A DNA stretch of 48,131 nucleotides from an uncultured Methanomicrobiales archaeon (GTDB taxonomy: Archaea > Halobacteriota > Methanomicrobia > Methanomicrobiales > Methanospirillaceae): the NCBI GenBank assembly GCA_903900025.1, contig CAIULN010000014.1:1-48131 (forward strand), in the 5' to 3' direction. Below, one piece after another: positions 28,069 to 36,654 of this stretch. Made by a program: the position numbers and the translations under genes. Numbering within the stretch: the first letter of the stretch is position 1; every line of letters begins with the position of its first letter. Under the pieces are notes generated by a model. That model was not told the origin of the DNA. It did not search any database and was given only the letters and a program-made list of their open reading frames with translations.

Positions 28069-28165
28069 TGGTACAGGAGCATGTGCTTATTAGAAAAAAC
28101 GGATCATCGGAGCACAGGATGTTTCCTGCAGGGATTGTGCAACCGTGCCAAAAGACCAACCCCGT

Positions 28166-30634
28166 TCAGCCAAGCCCCCACTGTGCAAGCGTCGTGCGCG
28201 AGGGGTCGACATCCGCCCATTCCCAGCCGAGCGCCTCGATGATGCGGGAGATCGGCTGTCTGATCGTCTTATCGAGCATCAGTTCCCAGTCAGGCACGAA
28301 CTCCTGTGGCACCTGGTCGGCGTATTCAAAGCAGATCACATCGGTCTTGGGATATTTGCCGGTCACCGCCCGGATATAGATCCGTTTTGGCTTACTCCCC
28401 TTGCCAAACTCCGTGTGGAGGTACTGGTTTGCATACTTCGCGCCCCGCACCTGTGCATCATCGTTCTCGTAATTGTCGAGCGATTTGCCGATACCGCCGG
28501 GGATGCCCACCTCGTCAAGCGAGTATTTCCCGGCGCGGTATTTTCTGATCACATCGGAGAGGAACGACTTTACGCCTTCGTAGCTCTCTCCCGCGAGGAT
28601 CATCTCTATCACTTTCATCTGCACCGTCTTTGTGATCTGGGGTGTGTCGCTCCGGCGGATCTCAAAACCGACAATATCCACCTCTTTGACGTCTGTTCCC
28701 TCCTTCCAGACAAGGAGGCCTGCATACCGCTTCTTCTTGCCCGCCTGGAAGAACCGTGCGTAGATCTTTTCGAACTTAATCGAGAAATAGTGGGTGTCGG
28801 CATTCAGCTCGGTCTTTGCAAACTCAGCATAGCTCTGGTTGAGGTGCATCTCGATCGCCCGGGCAGTTTCGATGGTCTTATCCCGGTCAAGCGGCGGAAG
28901 CTGCACCATGCAGGAGTCCGTGTCGCCGTAGATGACCTTGTAGCCCTGCTGTTCGATAACCCGCCGGGTGTGCTCGATGATCGCCCTTCCCACGGATGTC
29001 ACCGCCGCCCCGATCTCCCGGTCAAAGAGCCGGAACCGGGTATACCCCGAGACACCGTAATAGGTGTTCATGATTACCTTGAGCACGTTCTGCTGCATGT
29101 CGTAGAGGACGTACTGCGGCGAGCCAAACGCAAACCTGTTGCGCAGCGCCTTTTTCTCGTCCCGTTCTTTTAAGAGTTCGGCAATGATGCTCCGGGTGAG
29201 CCCGTCCGGCTGTTTTCTGAACCGGATGCCGTTGGGAGCTTTTAATTCCCCGGCAGGATCCTTGGTCTCCATTGACGCGTTGATCGTCATCATCGCCATC
29301 GGGTAGAGGGATTTCAAGTCAAGCACCACCACGTTCTCCCGCACCCCCTTGCTCGGGTCAAAGACGGTCGCACCCTCGAACTCCTCGGAGGCGGCAAACC
29401 CTTTGGAGGGAAGGACGTAGACTCCGGAGGCTTTACGAAGGATGTAGACATCGATTACGCTCGAAGAGTTGAGCGTCCTGTCGAGCGGGCAGCCGACATA
29501 GCGGGCGATCTCGCGATAGAACCCGATGATGTTGTCCTTGTTGTTGATCCCCACGCAGAGTTCCACGTCCTTGAAGTTGTACTCGACAAGGAGCGCCGGG
29601 TGCTCCTTCCAGAGCGCAGAGAGTGTGCCGGTGTAGCGGATCTTGCGCTCGCCCAGCTCCTCGCTGGCAACCGCATCGAGGCGGTACGACTCTTTCTGTG
29701 TCGAGTGCATCTTCTTGTACCCGGTCAGCAGGTCAAAGAGCGCCCTGCCGCGCAGCGCGTTGCGCTCGGTCTGCCCCGGGAGCCGCGCAAGGCTTGTAGC
29801 AGAGAGCCCGAGTTTTTCCATTCTGCCCGTGATGTAGGGCATGTCGAATTCGACAAAGTTCCAGCCGGAGAGCACATCCGGGTCACGCGCCGCGATGTAG
29901 GCGGCAAACGCCCTGAGCATGGCAACTTCGTCCGCATACGTGCAGATCGTGTGGGTGCCTTTCTTAAAGCAGCCGTTTTTTTGGCCCCCGCTTCGTTCCT
30001 TTTCTGCGATATCGGCCGGCATCCCGCCGGCGGCGAGCAGGAACGTGGTGTAATCATCGTCAAACGAATCGTGGCAGGTGATGCAGGTGATCGCGTCCCG
30101 CTGCGGATCGGGGAACCCCCGTTCGTCCTCGCACTCGATGTCCATGATGCAGAGCCGTGCCGGGGCGTCAACATCTGCAGGCCTGAGTTCGTGGTAATCG
30201 ACGGTTGTTGCAGGTGCACATACGCCCCCGGTGAGCCCGCTGTCGATCATGAACCGGGTGGCAAACGGGATATCTGCCTCGAAATGGCGGTACCGCTCGC
30301 GGATGTCGCGCACATCGGCCGGGCGCTGGGTGTAGAGCCTGCGCAGAGGCTCGCCGCGGATCGAACGGTACACCGCGTCGGTTTCAAGAGCAGCCTGCGG
30401 GGGCAGGGCTTTTGCTTGTGCCTCATCGTCCGGGACATAGAAGTAGGGGCGGAAACCCAAAACATCGATCCTGACCGCTTTTTTGTCCGCACCGCGCCCG
30501 AAAATATGGATGACCGGCCCGCCCGGTGCATTGCTGTATTCGACCTGGTTGATCGCAAGCGTAACACCCCCGAAGGTACCGAGCGTGCAGGGTGTATTTA
30601 TGCTGGCGGGGGGATGGAGCGCCTGCGTTGACAT
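28166..30634 (-). CDS. polB: DNA polymerase, family B
   Basis: An 822-residue replicative or repair polymerase. Exonuclease motifs: Exo I DIE (165-167), Exo II NFVEFD (259-264), Exo III YNFKD (352-356). Polymerase motifs: DLKSLYP (439-445), KVIMNTYYG (519-527), YGDTDS (569-574). All catalytic residues are present, so both proofreading and synthesis are expected. The last residues (TTLAQWGLG) resemble a degenerate PCNA-binding box. The start at 30634 is one nucleotide after the stop of the malate dehydrogenase gene, so it is translated from the same message; an upstream in-frame extension overlaps that gene and is rejected. Identification is secure. Confidence 0.97.
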   Translation of the reverse strand: MSTQALHPPASINTPCTLGTFGGVTLAINQVEYSNAPGGPVIHIFGRGADKKAVRIDVLGFRPYFYVPDDEAQAKALPPQAALETDAVYRSIRGEPLRRLYTQRPADVRDIRERYRHFEADIPFATRFMIDSGLTGGVCAPATTVDYHELRPADVDAPARLCIMDIECEDERGFPDPQRDAITCITCHDSFDDDYTTFLLAAGGMPADIAEKERSGGQKNGCFKKGTHTICTYADEVAMLRAFAAYIAARDPDVLSGWNFVEFDMPYITGRMEKLGLSATSLARLPGQTERNALRGRALFDLLTGYKKMHSTQKESYRLDAVASEELGERKIRYTGTLSALWKEHPALLVEYNFKDVELCVGINNKDNIIGFYREIARYVGCPLDRTLNSSSVIDVYILRKASGVYVLPSKGFAASEEFEGATVFDPSKGVRENVVVLDLKSLYPMAMMTINASMETKDPAGELKAPNGIRFRKQPDGLTRSIIAELLKERDEKKALRNRFAFGSPQYVLYDMQQNVLKVIMNTYYGVSGYTRFRLFDREIGAAVTSVGRAIIEHTRRVIEQQGYKVIYGDTDSCMVQLPPLDRDKTIETARAIEMHLNQSYAEFAKTELNADTHYFSIKFEKIYARFFQAGKKKRYAGLLVWKEGTDVKEVDIVGFEIRRSDTPQITKTVQMKVIEMILAGESYEGVKSFLSDVIRKYRAGKYSLDEVGIPGGIGKSLDNYENDDAQVRGAKYANQYLHTEFGKGSKPKRIYIRAVTGKYPKTDVICFEYADQVPQEFVPDWELMLDKTIRQPISRIIEALGWEWADVDPSRTTLAQWGLG

Positions 30635-30635
30635 A

Positions 30636-31502
30636 TCAGGGGACCGCCTTCCTGCAGAGTTCTTTGACCGATCTCCCTGCATCGTCCATGTGCACCCTCT
30701 CCCACGCATCGAGCCGCCACTCCTCGATGGAATGGATCCCCTCCCTGCCAATTCTGGCAGGGACGCCAAGCGAGCACCCGTCGATGCCATACTCGCCCTC
30801 AAGCACGCAGGAACAGGTGACCAGTTCGCGTGCATTCTCGGCCACCATGCGGATCAGGTTGACAATATGCAGCGCGGGGCCAAAGACCGTTCCCCCCTTG
30901 CCCCTGATGATCTCCATGCTCGCCCCCCGGAGTTCGGTGAGGATCTCACAGCGCTGTTCTTCCGGGATATAGTGCGAGAGCGTTGAAAAGAGCGGCACCT
31001 GGTGCTCGCCATGCTCTCCCACAACGAACGAAAATCCGGTGATCCCGCGCTGTGCGAGCGCGAGCGCAAACCGTGCACTGTCCAGCTGCCCGCCAAACCC
31101 GATGCACCGCTCCCGCGGGATGCCCGTTGTCCTGCAGAGGTAGTAGTTGTTCACGTCCATCGGGTTTGTGACGGTGATTAGGATGCCGGAGAACCCTGCG
31201 AGGCATGCCGTGCATTCCCGGGCGACCGGGAGGTTTGCATCGAGGAGGTCGGCACGGGACTTTACCGAAGGGTCACGTGGCGACCCGGCGGAAAAGATGC
31301 AGATGTCTGCCCCTTTCACATCGTTCTTTTCGGTGCTGATCGCGGTTTTCAGCCCGGTGTGGTGGAGGTCGAGCACCTGTGCGTTGAGATGGTCAGCGGC
31401 GCTGTCGTACAGCACCAGTTCGTCCGCAATCCCCAGTGACACGGCAAGGTAGGCGACTTCCCCGCCAACCCGGCCGACCCCCATCACCGCAAGCCGCACC
31501 AT
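30636..31502 (-). CDS. Malate (or lactate) dehydrogenase
   Basis: A 288-residue NAD(P)-dependent 2-hydroxyacid dehydrogenase of the LDH/MDH family. The Rossmann loop is GVGRVGGEVAYLAV, the strand-2 Asp (LVLYDSA) favours NAD, and the catalytic His is in VVGEHGEHQVP. The Arg after helix alpha-F is in GQLDSARFAL. The substrate loop AGSPRDPSVKSRADL has an Arg where malate enzymes do, so malate/oxaloacetate is favoured. Methanogens use it in the incomplete reductive citrate pathway. An AT-rich box at 31525-31537 gives a leaderless start at 31502. It precedes polB by 1 nt, an unusual partner. Confidence 0.9.
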   Translation of the reverse strand: MVRLAVMGVGRVGGEVAYLAVSLGIADELVLYDSAADHLNAQVLDLHHTGLKTAISTEKNDVKGADICIFSAGSPRDPSVKSRADLLDANLPVARECTACLAGFSGILITVTNPMDVNNYYLCRTTGIPRERCIGFGGQLDSARFALALAQRGITGFSFVVGEHGEHQVPLFSTLSHYIPEEQRCEILTELRGASMEIIRGKGGTVFGPALHIVNLIRMVAENARELVTCSCVLEGEYGIDGCSLGVPARIGREGIHSIEEWRLDAWERVHMDDAGRSVKELCRKAVP

Positions 31503-31524
31503 TCGATCTCAATATGGGTATGCT

Positions 31525-31537
31525 GATAATAATTAAG
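31525..31537 (-). promoter_or_regulatory. TATA element of the mdh-polB operon
   Basis: On the minus strand CTTAATTATTATC is centred about 28 bp upstream of the ATG at 31502. A leaderless message is predicted, consistent with absence of a ribosome site. Confidence 0.5.
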
Positions 31538-31592
31538 TGCCCCCAATGAGGTTGATTCATCACAAAAAAACCGGTTTCACATACTTTTATTT

Positions 31593-31754
31593 ATGCGAAC
31601 ACAATTTTTATACATGGTTGAGGTTTTAATTGCCGCTATCGCGATTTATTGCGTTGTTATGGTCAGCTTCTTTTTAATAGGGACACCCCCCCTTTGGGCA
31701 TGTATTTTTGGAGTAATCGCAGCCGGTATCAGTTATCATTATAAATTAACATAG
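31593..31754 (+). CDS. Small hydrophobic membrane protein
   Basis: A 53-codon frame encoding two transmembrane helices (VLIAAIAIYCVVMVSFFLIG and LWACIFGVIAAGISY) ending HYKLT. No family is recognised. A TATA-like ACTTTTATTTAT at 31583-31594 is better placed for the in-frame ATG at 31614, which would give a 46-residue leaderless product starting MVEVLIA. T tracts follow the stop. Composition is AT-rich but the two-helix pattern is coherent. Its status as a gene is moderately supported. Confidence 0.45.
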   Translation: MRTQFLYMVEVLIAAIAIYCVVMVSFFLIGTPPLWACIFGVIAAGISYHYKLT

Positions 31755-31790
31755 CGTGTGAGAAAGGAGAACGAGATCAGACAAACCCGA

Positions 31791-31814
31791 ATTTTTTTTA
31801 AACCCGGTCTTTTT
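31791..31814 (+). terminator. Oligo-T tracts after the small membrane protein
   Basis: Two T runs (seven to eight and five) lie within 24 bp, about 40 bp after the stop at 31754. Confidence 0.4.
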
Positions 31815-31901
31815 ATGAGCATCGTATACTACGTACGTAAGCACAAATACCCGAAATCCTAAAAAATAATCACATTTATTCTAAAATCCTTCCTGTTGCC
31901 G

Positions 31902-32405
31902 TTATATTGGGAAGAAAGGGATGCTGGGATTCATGATCACAATACGATAATTTGTATAGGCCACCGCGAACGTTACGATTAAATACGGTAATAAAAACAT
32001 CGTGGCTCCAAACGATACCCGTACTGTCTGGTACATGGTAGCCATGAGAATCGCAAAAAGAAAGACCATAATCATAAGCCCAAAGAACGGAGATCGAAGC
32101 CCAAAGAAGGTATAGACCCACACACAGTTCAGAATCAGGCCGAAAATAAAAAGAAAGATACAGACGTGTTTCTCATGATGTTCCGTGGTATCAGACTTCC
32201 ATATAAAATACAATGTTAAACCCAGAAGCAGGTACACAACCCACCCGGCAGGAACAAAGATTGAATCGGGAAGGAAAAAATTGGGTTTTTTAAGAGATGC
32301 AAACCAGGACGGGATCAGGGGGAGTGCATATAATGAATTAAAATAACCTACAAGGAGGCAGATCCCAAAGGAAAGAACCAATTTAACAAACTTATTATCC
32401 ACCAT
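31902..32405 (-). CDS. TspO/MBR family protein
   Basis: A 167-residue five-helix membrane protein of the translocator-protein family. Diagnostic are KPNFFLPDSIFVPAGWVVY, LNCVWVYTFFGLRSPFFGL and PYLIVTFAVAYTNYRIVIMN, matching the family's ligand-pocket segments. Homologues bind porphyrins and affect oxidative stress responses; the archaeal ligand is not known. It is flanked by a small membrane protein and a sensor kinase on the other strand. The start at 32405 gives the usual short N-terminus before helix 1. Confidence 0.88.
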   Translation of the reverse strand: MVDNKFVKLVLSFGICLLVGYFNSLYALPLIPSWFASLKKPNFFLPDSIFVPAGWVVYLLLGLTLYFIWKSDTTEHHEKHVCIFLFIFGLILNCVWVYTFFGLRSPFFGLMIMVFLFAILMATMYQTVRVSFGATMFLLPYLIVTFAVAYTNYRIVIMNPSIPFFPI

Positions 32406-32601
32406 CCGAATTCACGTTGATTAATATAGAAAATGATACAATAAAGCGTTGCTGGGTCCGGCAATGATACCCACGATCACGATGTTGGTTGCCACCATCA
32501 GGCTCCATGCGGGAACAACAACCGTTCCTCAGATAGTGCTACACCGTCAACAAATTCTTCCGATTCAATTGATATTATATTGAATAAATGCTGAATTTAC
32601 T
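32406..32601. other. Intergenic region with a possible coding remnant
   Basis: On the minus strand between about 32420 and 32525 one frame reads VVVPAWSLMVATNIVIVGII, a hydrophobic helix-like stretch bounded by stops and without a start. It may be the remnant of a membrane protein or chance. On the plus strand, GATATTATATTGAATAA (32570-32586) is a likely promoter for the sensor kinase starting at 32602. Confidence 0.3.
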
Positions 32602-34719
32602 ATGGAACGTGTCATGACAAAACAGATCACAAAAATCGTCACTTCCATCCCATCTCTCATTGTTATCTCTTCTATTATTGCCGTCATTCTGAATGTTTAC
32701 CTGCTTCTTTTCAGGTTCACGGCGATCTTCGACCCCCTGTTTTATATCCCCATCATTCTTGTTGCGTATTTTTATCCCCGGCGCGGCATCCCCGTTGCGG
32801 GAGCATTTGCGGTTTTATACCTTGCTATCGTCATGGTAATACCCGATAAACCCACAGAAATCGTGCTCACAAGCCTCGGGCATCTGGGTATTTTTGTCCT
32901 TATCGGGTTTGTCGTGTCATATATCAGTACCCGATACCCGCAGGAGATTCATACGCCACTTGCAGACATTGTTGAATTGTCATTCAAAAGGCCCAAACTG
33001 ATTCCAACTCTTATCATAATTACATCGGGTGCTGCTATTTTTTTGAATTTTTACCTGCTCCTTTTCAATCACTCTCTTATCTTCAATCCCCTGTTTTATT
33101 TTCCAATAATTCTTGTTGCATATTTTTATCCTGAGCGGGGTGTGGTCACCGCCACATGGTATGCGGTTTTGTTCCTTATGATGGTCATGATGATACCCCC
33201 CCGATCGCTGCAACTTTTCCTGTCGAGCCTCGGGCATTCCGGTTTTTTTATCATTATCAGTTTTGTCGTATCCTCCCTTGTCAGCCATTACACGCATGAA
33301 CGGGAGATACACCGGCACCTTTCAGAGATCGTAAAAACCTCAATCGATGCAATCATCGGGGCAACACTCGATGGAACCATTACTGACTGGGACAAAGGCG
33401 CTGAGCACCTTTTTATGTATACTGCAGAAGAGGTCATCGGAAGGTCAATCAGTCTTTTAACCCCCCCTGATCAACCAGGCGAACTTGTGTCCCTGCAAAA
33501 AAAAATCCGGCGGGGAGAACCTGTTGAACGATATGAAACAGAACAGGTACGAAAAGACGGGAGCCGGATCTGGATCTCTCTGTCCGTTTCACCGATAAAA
33601 AATGATCGTGAAGTGGTTATTGGCGCCTCGGTGATCGCCATTGATATTACCGAACGGAAACGGGTGGAAGAAGCGCTTAAGGAAAGTGAGAGAAAATACC
33701 GGGAATTGGTTGAATTACTGCCCCAGACCGTTTTTGAAATTGACCGGAACGGTACCATTACCTCCGCCAACTCTGTTGCATTGAACACGTTTGGCTATAC
33801 AAAAGAGGATCTGGCAAAAGGGGTGAATGCCGTTTTGGTTGTTAGTCCGAATGATCATACCCGGCTTTTAGAAAATATCCAGAGAATCTTACGTGGAGAA
33901 CAACTCGGTGGAATAGGGTACTTGGCGCAAAGGAAGGACGGGACTGTGTTTCCCGCAATCATCTATTCGAATGCAATTCTTCAAAAAAATATTCCTGTGG
34001 GTATCAGAGTGGTCCTGATTGACGTCACGGAACTTAAAAAAGCACAGGAGGCATTTGAAATAGCCAATAAAAAGTTACAATTACTCAACAGCATCACGCG
34101 GCATGATATCCTCAACCAGATTACCATACTGAATATCTACCATAATCTGGCAGAAGGCATGATTGATAACCAGGAGATACTCTCATTCCTGCAGGCGGCC
34201 AAGATGGCCGCTGACACCATCAGCCGGCAGATCTCGTTTACCCATGAGTATCAGGACATTGGGGTTAGCGCGCCTGCATGGCAGAATGTCCAGAAGCACT
34301 TCCTGAATGCTGCTGCATCCCTGAATACCAGGTCAATCATGATCGAACCCTGTCAAAAAAATATTACCATCTATGCGGACCCGCTCCTTGAAAAGGTCTT
34401 CTACAACCTGATCGACAACTCCCTGCGGCACGGTGAAAAATGTACAAAAATCCGCCTCACCCATCGGGAGGATACAGGCGGGCTGGCCCTGGTCTATGAA
34501 GATGACGGGGTTGGCATACTGCAAAAAGATAAACAAAAAATATTCAAGAAGGGGTTTGGGAAAAACACCGGACTGGGACTGTTTCTCGTCCGCGAGATCC
34601 TGGCGATCACCGAAATCACCATTACTGAAAACGGAGAGCCGCAAAAAGGTGTGCGGTTCGAGATGAGGGTTCATAAGGATATGTATCGGTTCACCGATAC
34701 CACAAAACCATCATCATGA
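32602..34719 (+). CDS. Membrane histidine kinase with duplicated four-helix sensor and two PAS domains
   Basis: A 705-residue sensor kinase. The four-helix membrane module occurs twice: residues 16-112 and 134-230, with FDPLFYIPIILVAYFYPRRG and FNPLFYFPIILVAYFYPERG as the matching cores, offset by 118 residues. Two PAS domains follow (about 241-355 and 365-480). The phospho-acceptor is H501 in SITRHDILNQI. The HATPase domain has the N box (DNSLRHGE), DDGVGI and GLGLFLVREI, so it is catalytically complete. A TATA-like element at 32570-32586 makes the ATG at 32602 leaderless. No response regulator is adjacent. The signal is unknown. Confidence 0.92.
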   Translation: MERVMTKQITKIVTSIPSLIVISSIIAVILNVYLLLFRFTAIFDPLFYIPIILVAYFYPRRGIPVAGAFAVLYLAIVMVIPDKPTEIVLTSLGHLGIFVLIGFVVSYISTRYPQEIHTPLADIVELSFKRPKLIPTLIIITSGAAIFLNFYLLLFNHSLIFNPLFYFPIILVAYFYPERGVVTATWYAVLFLMMVMMIPPRSLQLFLSSLGHSGFFIIISFVVSSLVSHYTHEREIHRHLSEIVKTSIDAIIGATLDGTITDWDKGAEHLFMYTAEEVIGRSISLLTPPDQPGELVSLQKKIRRGEPVERYETEQVRKDGSRIWISLSVSPIKNDREVVIGASVIAIDITERKRVEEALKESERKYRELVELLPQTVFEIDRNGTITSANSVALNTFGYTKEDLAKGVNAVLVVSPNDHTRLLENIQRILRGEQLGGIGYLAQRKDGTVFPAIIYSNAILQKNIPVGIRVVLIDVTELKKAQEAFEIANKKLQLLNSITRHDILNQITILNIYHNLAEGMIDNQEILSFLQAAKMAADTISRQISFTHEYQDIGVSAPAWQNVQKHFLNAAASLNTRSIMIEPCQKNITIYADPLLEKVFYNLIDNSLRHGEKCTKIRLTHREDTGGLALVYEDDGVGILQKDKQKIFKKGFGKNTGLGLFLVREILAITEITITENGEPQKGVRFEMRVHKDMYRFTDTTKPSS

Positions 34720-34845
34720 AAATGATCATTCCATGCAACTGCATTCCTCACACCCGGTCTGGCGCAGGTGTGGCAACGCGGACAATGCAGGTTCACCGGT
34801 CTTTTTTTGTCCCTGGCAGGCTGTCATCCGCAAAAAAAAGATGCT

Positions 34846-34857
34846 CTTTATAATAAA
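34846..34857 (+). promoter_or_regulatory. TATA element of pyrD
   Basis: CTTTATAATAAA is centred about 26 bp upstream of the ATG pair at 34874/34878, predicting a leaderless or nearly leaderless pyrD message. Confidence 0.55.
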
Positions 34858-34877
34858 TAACGACCATCTCCTGATGA

Positions 34878-35765
34878 ATGGTTTCGATCAGGCCGGGCCC
34901 GGTAACCGTGGGCGGTGTGGCGTTAAAAAACCACCTTGTCCTTGCCGCCGGCGTGCTGGGGACAACGGGGGCGTCACTTTCCCGGATGCTCTCGCTTGGA
35001 GCCGGCGGCGTTGTGACCAAGTCGATCGGGCCTTCCCCAAAAGACGGGCACCCCGGCCCCTGTCTTGCCGTGCTCGATGACGCGCTCCTCAACGCGATGG
35101 GGCTGCCGAATCCGTCAAAGGAGTTTTGTGATGAACTTGCACCGCTTGCAGAAAAGCCGGTGATTGTGAGCATCTTTGGCGGCAACATAGAAGAGTTCGC
35201 CACGGTCGCCGGATGGTTTCTGGGCAGGGTTGCGGGGTTTGAACTGAACCTCTCCTGCCCCCACGCGGAAGGCTACGGGGCAGCGATCGGGATTGACCCC
35301 GCGCTGGTCGAAGCATGCACCCGGGCCGTCAGTTCAACCGGAGTCCCGACGTGGGTGAAGCTCACCCCGAACGTGACCGACATCACTGCCATTGGAAAGG
35401 CGGCGGAGCGGGGCGGGGCGAGCGCGATTGTTGCGATCAACACCATAAAAGCGATGCGGATCTCGACCGGGCTCCGGCGCCCGGTGCTCGGGAACCGGTA
35501 CGGGGGGCTTTCGGGGGGGGCGATCTTTCCCGTTGCAGTGCGGTGCGTGTACGAACTGTACGAAGCGTGCAGAATCCCCATCATCGGATGCGGCGGGATC
35601 TCGTCTGCTGACAATGTGGTGGAGATGATGATGGCAGGGGCGTGTGCGGTCGAGATCGGCAGCGCGGTTGCGGGAAACATCCGCATCTTCGAAACAATCG
35701 GTGAGCACCTCTATGCAAAGGACGGGATCCCGGCTGAAGAGATCGTGGGGTGCGCCCATGGCTGA
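34878..35765 (+). CDS. pyrD: Dihydroorotate dehydrogenase, catalytic subunit (class 1B)
   Basis: A 295-residue FMN enzyme that oxidises dihydroorotate to orotate in pyrimidine synthesis. Family features are GVVTKSIGPSPKDGHPGP near the N-terminus, FELNLSCPHAEGYG with the catalytic Cys of class 1B enzymes, VKLTPNVTD, and the phosphate-binding GCGGISSADNVVEMMMAGA. The start at 34878 is near the predicted transcription start. The gene overlaps pyrK by 8 bp; the two proteins form the NAD-linked PyrD2K2 complex in studied organisms. Confidence 0.95.
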   Translation: MVSIRPGPVTVGGVALKNHLVLAAGVLGTTGASLSRMLSLGAGGVVTKSIGPSPKDGHPGPCLAVLDDALLNAMGLPNPSKEFCDELAPLAEKPVIVSIFGGNIEEFATVAGWFLGRVAGFELNLSCPHAEGYGAAIGIDPALVEACTRAVSSTGVPTWVKLTPNVTDITAIGKAAERGGASAIVAINTIKAMRISTGLRRPVLGNRYGGLSGGAIFPVAVRCVYELYEACRIPIIGCGGISSADNVVEMMMAGACAVEIGSAVAGNIRIFETIGEHLYAKDGIPAEEIVGCAHG

Positions 35766-36534
35766 CATGCATGACGGGGGTCTTCCCGTGCCGGTCACCA
35801 TCATTCGGATAAAACAGGAATCCCCGTCGGTTATGACATTTTTCTTTGACCGCCCGTTTGCGTTTACACCCGGGCAGTTTGTGATGGTCTGGGTGCCCGG
35901 CGTGGATGAGATACCGATGGCGCTTTCCTCCGATCAATCCATTTCGGTACAGAAGGTCGGGGACGCCACTGCTGCCCTTTTTGGCTGTTCTGCCGGCGAC
36001 AGGCTGGGCATCCGCGGACCGTTTGGCAACGGATTTTTAAAGGGAGAAAAGATGCTCGCTATTGCCGGGGGGATCGGCGTTGCACCACTCCTCCCGCTTG
36101 CCAGAGCCGACTGTGTCATGACGTTTTTGCTCGGTGCACGGACAGAACAGGAACTGCTCTTTGTTGACCAGCTCGATGAATGTACTGACCTCCTGATCGC
36201 CACCGATGACGGGTCACTGGGTGTCCAGGGGTTCGTATCAGCACTGATCGATGACCTGAACCTCGGGTTGTACGACCGGATCGCGGTATGCGGGCCCGAG
36301 CTGATGATGCGGGCGGTGCTTGCAAAGGTCACCGGGATCGGGATTGAGGCAAAGAGCGAGTTCTCGCTCCACCGGTATATGAAATGCGGTGTGGGTGTGT
36401 GCGGTTCGTGCTGCATTGACCCGTCGGGACTGCGCGTCTGCCGCGACGGCCCAATATTCTCCGGAGCCCTGCTGCATGCAGGCGAATTCGGCCACTATCG
36501 CCGGGGTGCGAGCGGAAGAAAACAAACGTTATAA
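35758..36534 (+). CDS. pyrK: Dihydroorotate dehydrogenase electron transfer subunit
   Basis: A 258-residue FAD and [2Fe-2S] subunit that passes electrons from PyrD to NAD+. A ferredoxin-reductase-like fold begins VTIIRIKQESPSVMTF with FAD-binding FTPGQFVMVWVPG and NAD-binding GGIGVAPLLPLA. The 2Fe-2S cysteines are in MKCGVGVCGSC plus a later Cys (LRVCRDGP). The start at 35758 overlaps the pyrD stop by 8 bp, showing translational coupling. The extended open frame upstream is inside pyrD and is not used. T tracts follow the stop. Confidence 0.94.
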   Translation: MADMHDGGLPVPVTIIRIKQESPSVMTFFFDRPFAFTPGQFVMVWVPGVDEIPMALSSDQSISVQKVGDATAALFGCSAGDRLGIRGPFGNGFLKGEKMLAIAGGIGVAPLLPLARADCVMTFLLGARTEQELLFVDQLDECTDLLIATDDGSLGVQGFVSALIDDLNLGLYDRIAVCGPELMMRAVLAKVTGIGIEAKSEFSLHRYMKCGVGVCGSCCIDPSGLRVCRDGPIFSGALLHAGEFGHYRRGASGRKQTL

Positions 36535-36539
36535 CCGGT

Positions 36540-36579
36540 TGTTTTTTTAAAAAGATGCGAATTTTTTTTATTATTTTTG
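36540..36579 (+). terminator. Oligo-T terminator of the pyrDK operon
   Basis: Three T-rich runs (seven, eight and five) lie within 40 bp, beginning about 6 bp after the pyrK stop. They are consistent with archaeal transcription termination. Confidence 0.6.
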
Positions 36580-36654
36580 ACAGAGCGATGAATCATTTTT
36601 TACCTTGGAATTCCTTTTTCCGGCATTCAAAAAGAGCGACCATACGACCGGGTT

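Noticed and set aside
28145-29173. A 342-codon plus-strand frame within polB (also one at 29600-30631)
   Set aside because: Antisense to conserved polymerase motifs; no start signals or family resemblance.
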